Below, piece after piece: positions 24,593 to 33,742 of a stretch of DNA of 64,000 nt; the stretch's first letter is position 1, and each line of letters starts with the position of its first letter. Below the pieces are notes generated by a model that had not been told where the DNA came from, made no database searches, and saw only the letters and a program-made list of their open reading frames with translations. Made by a program: the position numbers and the translations under genes. Origin of the DNA: Clostridia bacterium (lineage in GTDB: Bacteria; Bacillota; Clostridia; Oscillospirales; Acutalibacteraceae); NCBI GenBank assembly GCA_017560255.1, contig JAFYOI010000001.1:1-64000 (forward strand). The letters run 5' to 3'.

Positions 24593-26032
24593 ATGGCATT
24601 AACAGCAGACCAAGAAGCGGTTGTAATACAGATTATAGCCGCATTTCAGAACGGCAAGCGACTATCAGACTTGCCACACGCAAAAGGTGAAGACCCGTTC
24701 TCGTTCATCGTTGGTGTAATGGAGGAAGGGGAAAGCAAGCAGACAAACATGTCCAAACTTCTGCCCTATCTTGAAGATGAATGTGCATACGGAATCCAGT
24801 TCGACACTTCGGTATCTTCACCGACTTGTACGAGAATCGGGAATACCGGACTTCACAAGACCTTGCCGATCCAAAGCAGGATGAAGGGATGCTTGCTCGA
24901 TGATGACGGTAAGGTAGTGGAATATCTCAATCCGAAAAGTTGGGAAGGTCATGTCCGTGACGGTTCACGTGGGCAGGTCATGGTTGAACTTCCTGCACAT
25001 TACAGAAAGTTTGAAACAAGCGGAACAATCAGACGTGTCCGCATTTCGGAATATCCATTGCCAGGCTATCATCTTGTACCGAAGCAATACGTTTCTGCAT
25101 ACGAAGCAACCGTACAGCGTTCAACAACGAAGTTATGTTCCGTAGCTAACAACGATGCGGACTATCGAGGAGGTGGAAACCAATCGGATTGGGACGGTAC
25201 ATATCGTTCCGTATTAGGTCGTCCTGCTACTTCAATCAGCAGAACGAATTTCCGTTCCTATGCAAGAAAACGTAAGACATCTACAACGGAATGGAACTGC
25301 ATGACGTATGACATTCAGAAGGAATTGTACTGGTTGTTCGTAATTGAATACGCTACACTCAATTCGCAAGCGGCATACAATGCGGCTAAGGATGCCAACG
25401 GATACGCACAAGGCGGATTGGGTGACGGTGTAACCACTTGGGACGGTACATCCTGGAGTAACTTCAACGGCTATCATCCGTTCGTTCCGTGCGGTCATAC
25501 GGATAGTTTGGGAAACAATTCGGGAACGGTTTCATACAACGTACTTGATTCAGCAGGTGCTACATTGAAAACATTCAGCGTACCTCGTTATCGTGGTGTT
25601 GAAAATCCTTTCGGGCACATTTGGCAATGGACAGACGGTGTCAATGTTCGTATCAGTCCGACATCGGCAAACGGGGGTGACGATTTGAGCAAGGTTTTCG
25701 TATGCTCCAACCCTGCATCATTCACCGATAGCAGTTATACTGGTTACAGCCATGTAGGCAATGAAGCACGTGCGGAAGGATATGCAAAGAGCCACATCTT
25801 CGGGGAATATGGGGAAATCATACCGGATGCTATCGGTGGCGGTTCCACTACCTACCTTTGCGACTACCATTATACCAACATTCCCACCTCGGAAACATTG
25901 CGTGGGGTGCTGTTCGGCGGTGATGCGACTAACGGTGCGGCTGCGGGCTTCGCCTATGCGTATTCGACTGACGTCCCCTCGACTACGGCTGCGTATATCG
26001 GTTCTCGCCTTTGCTTTATTCCTTCGAACTAA
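24593..26032 (+). CDS. DGR target protein 1, C-type-lectin-like receptor-binding tail protein
   Basis: A 479-residue tail protein whose last 45 residues are encoded by a variable repeat. The C-terminal half has the look of a C-type lectin/formylglycine-generating-enzyme fold (FGHIWQWTDGVNVR near 345, then RGVLFGGDA and the closing GSRLCFIPSN). The diversified residues sit on codons whose template is AAT/AAC, the usual scheme for a lectin-fold ligand-binding surface. Together with position after the stalk protein, this makes it the likely host-receptor binder, varied by the retroelement to change host range. N-terminal 330 residues would anchor it to the tail tip. Confidence 0.85.
   Translation: MALTADQEAVVIQIIAAFQNGKRLSDLPHAKGEDPFSFIVGVMEEGESKQTNMSKLLPYLEDECAYGIQFDTSVSSPTCTRIGNTGLHKTLPIQSRMKGCLLDDDGKVVEYLNPKSWEGHVRDGSRGQVMVELPAHYRKFETSGTIRRVRISEYPLPGYHLVPKQYVSAYEATVQRSTTKLCSVANNDADYRGGGNQSDWDGTYRSVLGRPATSISRTNFRSYARKRKTSTTEWNCMTYDIQKELYWLFVIEYATLNSQAAYNAAKDANGYAQGGLGDGVTTWDGTSWSNFNGYHPFVPCGHTDSLGNNSGTVSYNVLDSAGATLKTFSVPRYRGVENPFGHIWQWTDGVNVRISPTSANGGDDLSKVFVCSNPASFTDSSYTGYSHVGNEARAEGYAKSHIFGEYGEIIPDAIGGGSTTYLCDYHYTNIPTSETLRGVLFGGDATNGAAAGFAYAYSTDVPSTTAAYIGSRLCFIPSN
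25902..26009 (+). repeat. DGR variable repeat VR1
   Basis: 108 bases aligned to the template at 26504-26611. By eye there are 12 differences, all at template adenines (12 of 24 adenines changed to G, C or T) and none at other bases. This adenine-specific pattern is diagnostic of mutagenic retrohoming. Confidence 0.95.
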
Positions 26033-26044
26033 CGGAGCGACACG

Positions 26045-26074
26045 ACCTATCTGCCCGATTCATGGCAGATAGGT
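26045..26074 (+). other. Hairpin just downstream of VR1
   Basis: ACCTATCTGCC and GGCAGATAGGT form a perfect 11-bp stem with an 8-base loop, 36 bases after the VR1 end. DGRs often have a hairpin or cruciform at this point that helps target recognition; a transcription terminator is the alternative, though the T-run after it is poor. Confidence 0.65.
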
Positions 26075-26116
26075 TTGGCTCTTTAATGAATTGTATAACA
26101 AAATAGAAATAATAAT

Positions 26117-26479
26117 ATGAACAACAATGTAGAAAACATGGAAGATGACGGAAGTTTGGGTTTTCTGAACATTCCACGTGATGAGAACAGCAGAAGTTTC
26201 AATTGCGATGAGACAACACAATCGAAGTTGGTGAACACCACGTTTTGGGTTGTGGACTTCATAGAGGATGTTCAAACCAAGTTCAGCAAGCAGAAAGGAA
26301 CGAAAGGTCAGACGCTTGTCAAAATCAAGCCGGAAAAGGATAGTCCGGAAGGTCATGCCAAAAAGTTCTTCACTGGTTCGGCTGATATTCTTTACGTCTT
26401 GAAGAAAATCAAGGAATTGGGCAAGTTCCCAAGAAAGGTGACTTTGAGAGGTAACGGAAACAGATTCTATTTTGAGTAA
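26117..26479 (+). CDS. DGR accessory protein (unassigned family)
   Basis: A 120-residue protein between VR1 and TR, in the position where DGRs encode their accessory subunit. It does not look like the four-helix Avd: the N-terminal 35 residues are acidic and polar, and the rest alternates strands and helices (TTFWVVDFIEDVQTKFSKQK, LVKIKPEKD, HAKKFFTGSADILYVLKKIK, KVTLRGNGNRFYFE), compatible with a small nucleic-acid-binding OB-like fold. It probably aids template RNA or cDNA handling. I recall similar genes beside Bacteroides-phage DGRs but no function. Confidence 0.65.
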   Translation: MNNNVENMEDDGSLGFLNIPRDENSRSFNCDETTQSKLVNTTFWVVDFIEDVQTKFSKQKGTKGQTLVKIKPEKDSPEGHAKKFFTGSADILYVLKKIKELGKFPRKVTLRGNGNRFYFE

Positions 26480-26503
26480 ATGATATTTGGGTTGGTTGCT
26501 CTT

Positions 26504-26611
26504 GTGGGGTGCTGTTCGGCGGTAATGCGAATAACGGTGCGAATGCAGGCTTCGCCTATGCGAATTCGAATAACGTCCCCTCGAATACGAATGCGAATAT
26601 CGGTTCTCGCC
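26504..26611 (+). repeat. DGR template repeat TR
   Basis: A 108-base non-coding template with 24 adenines grouped as AAT/AAC codon positions, 130 bases upstream of the reverse transcriptase start. It matches VR1 over its full length and VR2 over its last 70 bases, differing only at adenines. The template RNA is probably transcribed together with the RT gene. Confidence 0.95.
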
Positions 26612-26740
26612 AATGATTTTCAACGGTTAAATTATTTTTCGGAGCAACGACCTTGCCACTCGGCAAAAGATTTCAAACCATCAGAAAGGGGTTGGTAGGC
26701 TAAAGCCGAACATCCCGAATATGAAAAGAAAAGCATACGG

Positions 26741-27769
26741 ATGAAAAGGATAGGAAACTTATACGAACGGATTATTTCGATTGACAATTTGCGTCTTGCC
26801 GATGAAAAGGCAAGGAAGGGCAAGTTGCAGTCATACGGTGTGAGGGTTCACGACCGCAACCGTGAAGCGAATATCCTTGCTCTGCATGATACGCTTAAAA
26901 GAAGGGCTTTCAAGAACTCGGAATATTCTACGTTTACGATATTCGAGCCTAAGGAACGGCTTATATTCCGACTGCCATACTATCCCGACAGAATATTGCA
27001 TCATGCAATAATGAATGTACTGGAGCCTATATGGGTTGGAGTGTTTACGACCGACACGTATAGTTGCATAAAAGGACGGGGTATTCACGGTGTAATGCGT
27101 GGAGTGAAACGGGCAATGAAAGACAATGAGAAAAGCCGATATTGCTTGAAGCTGGATGTACGAAAGTTCTATCCAAGCATAGACCATGACATATTGAAGA
27201 CCATTATCAGACGTAAGATAAAGTGCAAGGACACCCTACGGCTACTTGATACTATCATTGATAGTGCGGAGGGTGTGCCAATCGGCAATTATCTGAGCCA
27301 ATATTTGGCGAATCTGTTTCTGACTTACTTCGACCATTGGATAAAGGAGGTAAAGAAGATTCGGTACTATTTCCGATATGCGGATGATATGGTTTTCCTA
27401 TCTGACAGCAAAGAGGAACTGCACGGCTTGCTTGCCGACATCAAGTCTTACCTATCCTCTCTCAACCTTTCACTGAAAGGCAATGAGCAGGTTTTCCCGA
27501 TAGCATACAACCGGGAGGACAAGCACGGAAGGGGGCTTGATTTCGTGGGCTTTGTGTTCTATCGTAATCAGACACTTATCCGCAAGGGTATAAAGAAGAC
27601 GTTTTGCCGCAAGACAGCCAAACTGAACAGACGGAATGATTTGGATGCGAAAGCGTACAAGCAGGAAGTCTGTTCCTGGCTCGGTTGGGCGAAATACAGC
27701 GATTCTAAGAATTTATTGAAGAAAACCATTAAACCCAAGTATTATGAAACGTGCGTATTACGACATTAA
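26741..27769 (+). CDS. DGR reverse transcriptase
   Basis: A 342-residue reverse transcriptase. Motifs are in order: LDVRKFYPSID (138-148), VPIGNYLSQYLAN (179-191) with the IGxxxSQ form found in DGR enzymes in place of the QG of group II intron enzymes, and catalytic YADD at 213-216. There is no maturase or endonuclease domain. It would copy the TR RNA with errors opposite adenines, giving cDNA that replaces the VRs. It lies directly after TR and overlaps the next tail gene by 26 bases. Confidence 0.95.
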   Translation: MKRIGNLYERIISIDNLRLADEKARKGKLQSYGVRVHDRNREANILALHDTLKRRAFKNSEYSTFTIFEPKERLIFRLPYYPDRILHHAIMNVLEPIWVGVFTTDTYSCIKGRGIHGVMRGVKRAMKDNEKSRYCLKLDVRKFYPSIDHDILKTIIRRKIKCKDTLRLLDTIIDSAEGVPIGNYLSQYLANLFLTYFDHWIKEVKKIRYYFRYADDMVFLSDSKEELHGLLADIKSYLSSLNLSLKGNEQVFPIAYNREDKHGRGLDFVGFVFYRNQTLIRKGIKKTFCRKTAKLNRRNDLDAKAYKQEVCSWLGWAKYSDSKNLLKKTIKPKYYETCVLRH

Positions 27770-28154
27770 GCCCTCAAACTATGAGGCAGTGGGCAACGGT
27801 AGCCATATGTACCGTTGGGACATCAAGGAAGAAAAGGTCACAGACCAAATGGCGGTTGCTGAAGGTGATGAACATCAGCCGGGCGAACGGATTCAGTATT
27901 CATGCCTTGAAGTTGTTGTTTGGGCACCAGTAACGAGCAACGGAATCCTGCAAGCGGTTCTTGAAGCTAAGTTCCCGAACAACCGTGAACAGAAGTACAT
28001 CAACGAATATAATGCCGCATTGCTCGGCTATTACGGTGATGAGGGAAGCGATGAAGCACAGGAAAAAATCAATGCTTACAAGGAGTTCCTTTATCAACGT
28101 GCCTTGCTGAAAACGCAAGTTGATGAGGACTGCAAGAAACTTGGTATCATCTAA
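27744..28154 (+). CDS. Hypothetical protein after RT, tail region
   Basis: A 136-residue protein. Residues 1-40 are mixed and polar (YDIKPSNYEAVGNGSHMYRW), then KIEEKV-type charged segments and a long C-terminal helix (INAYKEFLYQRALLKTQVDE). It overlaps the RT gene and lies before the large tail-tip protein; it may be a tail assembly factor, but no family is recognised. Confidence 0.65.
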   Translation: MKRAYYDIKPSNYEAVGNGSHMYRWDIKEEKVTDQMAVAEGDEHQPGERIQYSCLEVVVWAPVTSNGILQAVLEAKFPNNREQKYINEYNAALLGYYGDEGSDEAQEKINAYKEFLYQRALLKTQVDEDCKKLGII

Positions 28155-28170
28155 AAACTAATTAAGAGCC

Positions 28171-31100
28171 ATGATTAAGTTACATTTCAATGGAACAACG
28201 CTTGAAGTGCATGAGAGCGATAGCAGCTACCGTTATCGCTCCCTCATGGCTAAACCTCAACTCGTTCTGAAATTCTCCCTGCCAGAATACAAGGAAATCC
28301 CTATCGGTACATGGTGTGAATTCATGGGGAAGCGGTACACCCTGCCATCCCCACAGAACATAAAGAAGCACGGAAAGCGTAACATCGACTATACATTGAT
28401 AATGGTCGATGATGAAGACAATTTGGGTAATTTCAAGTTCCGTAATCCGGTGGACGGTCGCTTGAAGTGGTCGATGTGTGCCAAGCCGAAAGAATTTCTT
28501 CAAGCGATTGTAGATTGTATGAACAAGCGTGATAGCGGTTGGTCGGTAGGCTCATACATTGATTCAACTGAAAAGACAATCGAGTTCAACCATGTCTATT
28601 TGGATGAAGCGTTGCAGGATGTAGCGGCTACATTTGATACGGAATATGAAGTGAACGGCAATGTGATTTCTCTCGGCAAGGTGGAGTATTTCAAGGATTC
28701 TCCGCTAAATTTGTCATACGGCAAGGGAAACGGATTCATGCCGGGTGTAGGTCGTTCCACGTTGAGCGATGAAAAGCCTATCAAGATTCTGTACGTTCAA
28801 GGTGGGGAAAAGAACATAGACCGTTCCAAGTACGGTTCCCCAACGCTTCTTCTGCCAAAGAGCCAATCACTGGAATATGAGGGAAGGACTTACGGAACAG
28901 ACAAGGACGGACTTTATATCCAACGCACGGACAAGGTATCGGATGCGGTCAAGGATGATAGTTTGGATTGTTCGGAAATCTACCCTTCAAGGGTGGGAAC
29001 GGTTTCATCCGTAAAGGTTGTGGATGCAGAAAGCAACTTCTATGATTTCACGGACAACACCATTCCCGATGAACTTGATTTCAATGACTATATCATTGAG
29101 GGGGAAACTCCAGTAATCCGTTTCCAGTCGGGTATGCTTGCAGGGGAAAAGGATTTTGAGTTCAAGTATATCCATAAGGACGAGGAAGGCAATGCCGTAA
29201 GACGGTTTGAACTTGTTCCGCAGGAAATAGACGGTCAGACGATGCCGAATGCGTCCTTTGCTCCAGTTGTAGGCGACAAGTACGCAATATTCGGAATCAT
29301 GCTTCCCGATGCTTATATCTGCAATGACAAGGACAAGTCGGGGGCTTCATGGGATATGTTCCGTGAGGGGGTGAAGTACCTTTACGAGCATGAGGAACAG
29401 AAGTTCACATTCAGCGGTGAACTGCAAGCGTTATGGGCGAAGCGTAATTGGGAGAATGTGGGCGGTAAGTTGGTTGTTGGCGGCTATGTTATGTTCCGTG
29501 ATGAGCAGTTCGCTACGGAAGGTGTTCTTATCAGAATAACCGGAATCAAGGAATATTTGACTTCACCATATTCACCTACTATTGAAATATCCAATTCGGT
29601 AGCAGGGAAAAGTTTCTCATCAACGATGCGTGACATCGAGAATACGGAAGTTAAGATAGATGACACAACGAAGTATATCATCCAGTTCACGAAAAGAAGA
29701 TTCCGTGATGCCCAGGAAACGATGCTCATGCTTGAAGATGCGATGCTGAACTTTTCGGGTTCAATCAATCCGGTTACCGTTCAGACAATGGCGGCTCTTG
29801 TAGGCGATGAAAGCCTCCAGTTCCGTTTCGTATCATCCAAGACCAGTTTGAAGCAGGTAGCATACAGCATTACCTACGATACAGCGGCAAAGCAGCTGCA
29901 TTGTCCTCACGGATTCCTTCAGCACATGACATTGGGCATAAAGTCTATTGCTTCTGAACACAAGGCAAGCGAGTACAAGACTTGGGAAATGAACGAGTTC
30001 CTTTCGGGTGTTCTGAACGAACCGAAGAAGAAATACTATCTGTACGCAAAGGTGAGCAGCACATCCACCGATACGCAGGGTAACTTCATTCTTTCGGAAA
30101 CGGCAATAGATATGAATGCGGTGAGCGGATATTATCATTTGCTTACAGGTGTTCTGAACAGCGAATACGAGGGGGGACGGTCGTTCGTCACCTTATACGG
30201 GTTCACGGAGATATTGCCGGGCAGAATCACTACGGACAAGATTGTATCAACGGACGGTAATACCTACTTTGACTTGTCGCTTGGAGAGATCGGCGGGAAC
30301 ATCAAAATCAAGGCAGGTTCTTCCGGATTGAATAACTTTGAGGAATTTGAGGAATTGAGCAACCAAATTTCTGCACTTGACAAGGCTTTGGGTAAAACGG
30401 ACGGTGCAATTGAGGATTTGGAGGACTATATAGACGGTGCATTTGCGGACGGCATCATCACGGAAGCGGAAGCAAAGGCGATTGAAAAGTACATCAATAC
30501 GGTAAATAGCACCAAGGCAGGAGTTGAAGCGACCTATAACAAGTTGTATGCAAACTCCTATTTATCGGGTACACCTAAGACAAACCTTTTGAATGCCAAG
30601 ATTACGCTTTTCGGTGCTATTGATGATTTGCTTTCCGCTATTAATACAGCCATTGCGGACGGTGTGGCAACGGTGGCTGAAAAGAACAATGTAGATTCCA
30701 AGTTTACATCGTTCAATTCTGCCTTATCATCATTTAATACGGCAGTAGAAGCAGCGAACAAGGCTATACAAGACGAGTTGAAGGATAGTGCGGATGCCCA
30801 ATTTGAGGTGTTGAGCAACCAAATTTCTGCACAGGTCACACGTATCGATACGATAAACAATACTATATCAAGTGCCGGGTGGATTACTAAAGCGGACGGT
30901 AATACCTTTTGGGCTTCAAAGACTATGGAGAATGGAGACACATTGATTTCCTATATCAATCAAGCGGCAGGCTCCACTACCATTGCATCGAGCAAGATTA
31001 ACCTTGTCGGTGCTGTTACGTTCAATTCATTCAGTACAGCATTGCAGGGAACAATCAACGGAAAGGCAGATTCTTCTGACCTTGGCGACCTTGCAAGTAA

Positions 31101-32070
31101 GGATTCTGTTTCAAAGGCAATGCTTGACAGCGTTTTGAGTTCTCTTATTGACGGGAAAGCGGATGCATCCGGATTAGGTTCTTTGGCTTATAAAAGTGCA
31201 GTTGAATCCGCTATGCTTGGGAGTACGATTATTGTTGGCGGCTATTTGAATACGGATTACATCAAGGTGAAGAAGATTGAAGCCATTGAAGGAACGATAG
31301 CCGGATTCCATATTAGCGGTACTGGGCTTATCAATACCGGATTTGATAACGATGCTTATCTGATATTCCGTAATGACACACACAAGACCTTTGCCGGAAT
31401 TGGTGGTAATGTGCTACCTTCTTCAACCGGGTTACGTGCTGTTGCAAGATTCGAGAATCATGATACGGAGGATTTTTGGTACATGGGGGCTAATTATGCC
31501 ATGCTCGTTTCGGCACAAGGTGGTCGTGAAAATGTGGCTATACAATTGAATGGCGGGTCAGTGGCTTGCTTGGCTCTCAAAACACAGATTATTGGTCACG
31601 ATAACATAGTCCAGAGCACAGCTCCCACATCTAAATATATTACTTTAGGGAGGGATGTAGGCAGTCTATATGTCTCAACACATTTCAACTGGAAGTCAAG
31701 TTCGTCAGCAACGTCTTATGAATCAAAGGCGAGAGATATATACCTGACACTTCCAACGATGGATGTCTATGATGATGGCCATACCATTAAAATTAAACGA
31801 GGGTCGAATAATAGTAAATGGGTTTATATCTCTCCGGGTGGGAGCTATAGAATGGTCTATAACTCATCAACAGGAACGTATGTCCGCACATACGGGACAA
31901 CATATATTATGTACGACGGAGCTTCATATGCAACAACTTCCGATAAATTAGGCATAGAAAGTGAAGGTGATGCTATGGAACTTGTCTATCATCGTGACTT
32001 GCAGATAACAATAAACAACATAACTTATTACGGATGTTGGATTCAGCATAAACATCCAAGAAGCTGGTAA
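28171..32070 (+). CDS. Tail tip / central fiber protein
   Basis: A 1299-residue protein. The N-terminal 500 residues resemble a tail hub (compare KLSLPEYKEIPIGTW-type strands and KRYTLPSPQNIKKHG). Residues 720-980 form coiled coils with two helical repeats starting LSNQISA, and a linker follows. The C-terminal 300 residues are beta-rich, with IKVKKIEAIEGTIAGFHISG-type tip-domain features, and the last 150 residues are rich in Tyr, Ser, Thr and Gly, like an adhesin tip. It would form the central tail spike. The last part has fewer Gly/Lys-Glu motifs than the rest and may have been exchanged separately. Confidence 0.7.
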   Translation: MIKLHFNGTTLEVHESDSSYRYRSLMAKPQLVLKFSLPEYKEIPIGTWCEFMGKRYTLPSPQNIKKHGKRNIDYTLIMVDDEDNLGNFKFRNPVDGRLKWSMCAKPKEFLQAIVDCMNKRDSGWSVGSYIDSTEKTIEFNHVYLDEALQDVAATFDTEYEVNGNVISLGKVEYFKDSPLNLSYGKGNGFMPGVGRSTLSDEKPIKILYVQGGEKNIDRSKYGSPTLLLPKSQSLEYEGRTYGTDKDGLYIQRTDKVSDAVKDDSLDCSEIYPSRVGTVSSVKVVDAESNFYDFTDNTIPDELDFNDYIIEGETPVIRFQSGMLAGEKDFEFKYIHKDEEGNAVRRFELVPQEIDGQTMPNASFAPVVGDKYAIFGIMLPDAYICNDKDKSGASWDMFREGVKYLYEHEEQKFTFSGELQALWAKRNWENVGGKLVVGGYVMFRDEQFATEGVLIRITGIKEYLTSPYSPTIEISNSVAGKSFSSTMRDIENTEVKIDDTTKYIIQFTKRRFRDAQETMLMLEDAMLNFSGSINPVTVQTMAALVGDESLQFRFVSSKTSLKQVAYSITYDTAAKQLHCPHGFLQHMTLGIKSIASEHKASEYKTWEMNEFLSGVLNEPKKKYYLYAKVSSTSTDTQGNFILSETAIDMNAVSGYYHLLTGVLNSEYEGGRSFVTLYGFTEILPGRITTDKIVSTDGNTYFDLSLGEIGGNIKIKAGSSGLNNFEEFEELSNQISALDKALGKTDGAIEDLEDYIDGAFADGIITEAEAKAIEKYINTVNSTKAGVEATYNKLYANSYLSGTPKTNLLNAKITLFGAIDDLLSAINTAIADGVATVAEKNNVDSKFTSFNSALSSFNTAVEAANKAIQDELKDSADAQFEVLSNQISAQVTRIDTINNTISSAGWITKADGNTFWASKTMENGDTLISYINQAAGSTTIASSKINLVGAVTFNSFSTALQGTINGKADSSDLGDLASKDSVSKAMLDSVLSSLIDGKADASGLGSLAYKSAVESAMLGSTIIVGGYLNTDYIKVKKIEAIEGTIAGFHISGTGLINTGFDNDAYLIFRNDTHKTFAGIGGNVLPSSTGLRAVARFENHDTEDFWYMGANYAMLVSAQGGRENVAIQLNGGSVACLALKTQIIGHDNIVQSTAPTSKYITLGRDVGSLYVSTHFNWKSSSSATSYESKARDIYLTLPTMDVYDDGHTIKIKRGSNNSKWVYISPGGSYRMVYNSSTGTYVRTYGTTYIMYDGASYATTSDKLGIESEGDAMELVYHRDLQITINNITYYGCWIQHKHPRSW

Positions 32071-32097
32071 ATGTTCAACCATTAAATATATGATTTT

Positions 32098-32397
32098 ATG
32101 AAAGTAAATTTTAATCAGAAGGTCAAAGACCACAGAGGTAAGGAAGTGGATATTGTTATCTCTGAAAAGTTGAGTGAGTTAATGTGGTATGCAGGTTCGT
32201 CGGCAGACCACCAGTTTACCCGTGAAGAGAAATTCCGGGCATACAAGATTTCCCAAAAGCTGATTGCACATGACGGGAATATCGAAATCGATGTGGATGA
32301 AGCATCGTTCATCAAGGATATGGCAAGCAAGTACCTTGCAGCAGGGGTATTCGGGCAAGTTTGCGATATTATAGAAAATGTCGAACTTAAAGACTAA
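32098..32397 (+). CDS. Hypothetical protein in lysis region
   Basis: A 99-residue acidic/basic mixed protein (KVNFNQKVKDHRGKEVDIVI, then helix EEKFRAYKISQKLIAH and VDEASFIKDMASKYL). No family recognised. It lies in the small-gene block between the tail tip and the amidase. Confidence 0.65.
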   Translation: MKVNFNQKVKDHRGKEVDIVISEKLSELMWYAGSSADHQFTREEKFRAYKISQKLIAHDGNIEIDVDEASFIKDMASKYLAAGVFGQVCDIIENVELKD

Positions 32398-32402
32398 GAA
32401 TC

Positions 32403-32672
32403 ATGGAAATTATCAAGAGTACCAATCAAAGTGGTGTATCAAAAATAAACGATACACTGAAAATCAAGTATTCGCTTTCAGTCAAGGATGATAAAGTGAA
32501 GTCCTTTACCGGGCAGATTGTGAAGGAAGACAATATCGTAGGGTTCTGTAATGCGAACGCAAACGGTGTAATGGGTTTTTCGTTGAATGAGGAACACGGG
32601 CTAACCAACGAAGAAATGACAGCAACTATTCAGCAGTTCGCAAGTGATACAATCAACACGTTCGGAGGATAA
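32403..32672 (+). CDS. Hypothetical protein in lysis region
   Basis: An 89-residue protein with a beta-hairpin-rich N-terminus (LKIKYSLSVKDDKVKSFTGQ) and a C-terminal helix (LTNEEMTATIQQFASDTINT). No family recognised. Starts 5 bases after the previous gene. Confidence 0.65.
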   Translation: MEIIKSTNQSGVSKINDTLKIKYSLSVKDDKVKSFTGQIVKEDNIVGFCNANANGVMGFSLNEEHGLTNEEMTATIQQFASDTINTFGG

Positions 32673-32676
32673 GGTT

Positions 32677-33081
32677 ATGGAAGTTTCAACATTACTGACC
32701 TCAATAGGCGGTGTTCTTATGGCAATGGGTGGGTGGGAGTTCGTGAAATGGCTTCTTACGGGCAAGAGCAATTCACGAATCGCAAAGTCAAATGCAGATT
32801 TGGCTGAATTGAAAGCCGACACGGATGAATATCATCTGCTACGTGAGCGTTTAGAAGTTTCGGACAAGCATCTTTTGGAAAAGGAAAAGCAGCTTTATGA
32901 TAAGGAACAGCGATTCCATGAACAGACCTTGCTTGTGCGTGATTTACAGAAGCAGCTATTGGAAAAGACGCAGGAAAACGGGGAACTGAAAGCGGAAATC
33001 AGTGCCTTGAAAGCCGAACGTGCCATGAAGTTGTGCGAACGTAAAGGATGTAACAACAGACAACCGCAAAGCGGATATTGA
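32677..33081 (+). CDS. Membrane/coiled-coil protein, holin candidate
   Basis: A 134-residue protein. Residues 4-26 are hydrophobic (STLLTSIGGVLMAMGGWEFV) and probably cross the inner membrane once; a long charged coiled coil (about 40-115) and a short Cys-containing tail (CERKGC) follow. Its place just before the amidase suggests a holin or a lysis regulator. The ATG at 32677 has GGAGG about 10 bases upstream; an upstream start would overlap the previous gene. Confidence 0.6.
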   Translation: MEVSTLLTSIGGVLMAMGGWEFVKWLLTGKSNSRIAKSNADLAELKADTDEYHLLRERLEVSDKHLLEKEKQLYDKEQRFHEQTLLVRDLQKQLLEKTQENGELKAEISALKAERAMKLCERKGCNNRQPQSGY

Positions 33082-33145
33082 ATCTGAATCTACTAACATC
33101 GGGGGTGTGTGGTTTTCTGCACACCCTTGAAGAAATCTATTTGCT

Positions 33146-33742
33146 ATGAAAATTTTGATTGATAACGGTCATGGGGAGAATACACCGGGGAAACGGAGCC
33201 CGGACGGTATTTTCCGTGAATACAAGTATGTGCGTGAAATTGCAGAAGCGGTGGAACGTGAATTGAAGTCCAAGGGATATGATGCCGAACGCATCGTGCG
33301 TGAGAATGTCGATGTTCCTTTGGCTGAACGTACCCGTAGAGTGAATGAAATATGCGGCAGAATCGGAACGTCAAAAGTGGTGCTTGTTTCCATTCACTGC
33401 AATGCGGCAGGGAACGGCACGGAATGGATGAACGCAAGCGGATGGAGTGCGTACACGTCCAAGGGGATGACGAAATCCGATACTCTGGCCGAACTAATGT
33501 ACAAGGAAGCCGAACGGAACTTTGCAGGGCGGAAAATCCGGAAGGACTATTCGGACGGTGATGCGGATTGGGAAGAAGGGTTCTACATCTTGAAGAAGAC
33601 GAAATGCCCGGCTGTTCTGACTGAAAACTTCTTTATGGACAACAAGCAGGATGTTTCGTATCTGTTATCACTGGAGGGAAGAAACCAAATCGTAAAGACC
33701 CATGTCGATGCGATTATTAAATACGTTGGGCAGTATGAGTAA
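33146..33742 (+). CDS. N-acetylmuramoyl-L-alanine amidase (endolysin)
   Basis: A 198-residue Amidase_3-type zinc enzyme. Visible metal and catalytic residues are H9 in IDNGHG, E25 in REYKYVREIA, the second histidine in VSIHCNA near 84, and a glutamate in VLTENFFM near 160. It would cut the amide bond between peptide and glycan in the host wall at lysis. No signal peptide or wall-binding domain is present, so release depends on the membrane protein upstream. The 3' end overlaps the next gene by 8 bases. Confidence 0.88.
   Translation: MKILIDNGHGENTPGKRSPDGIFREYKYVREIAEAVERELKSKGYDAERIVRENVDVPLAERTRRVNEICGRIGTSKVVLVSIHCNAAGNGTEWMNASGWSAYTSKGMTKSDTLAELMYKEAERNFAGRKIRKDYSDGDADWEEGFYILKKTKCPAVLTENFFMDNKQDVSYLLSLEGRNQIVKTHVDAIIKYVGQYE

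Noticed and set aside
26045-26074. Plain rho-independent terminator after target 1
   Set aside because: The stem is good but the following bases (TTGGCTC) are not a T run, and TR and RT downstream probably need read-through; a DGR role is favoured, though not proven.
31600-32070. Third DGR variable repeat in the Tyr/Ser-rich end of the tail tip protein
   Set aside because: No stretch there matches TR, including the shared TCGGTTCTCGCC end; the residue bias alone is not evidence.
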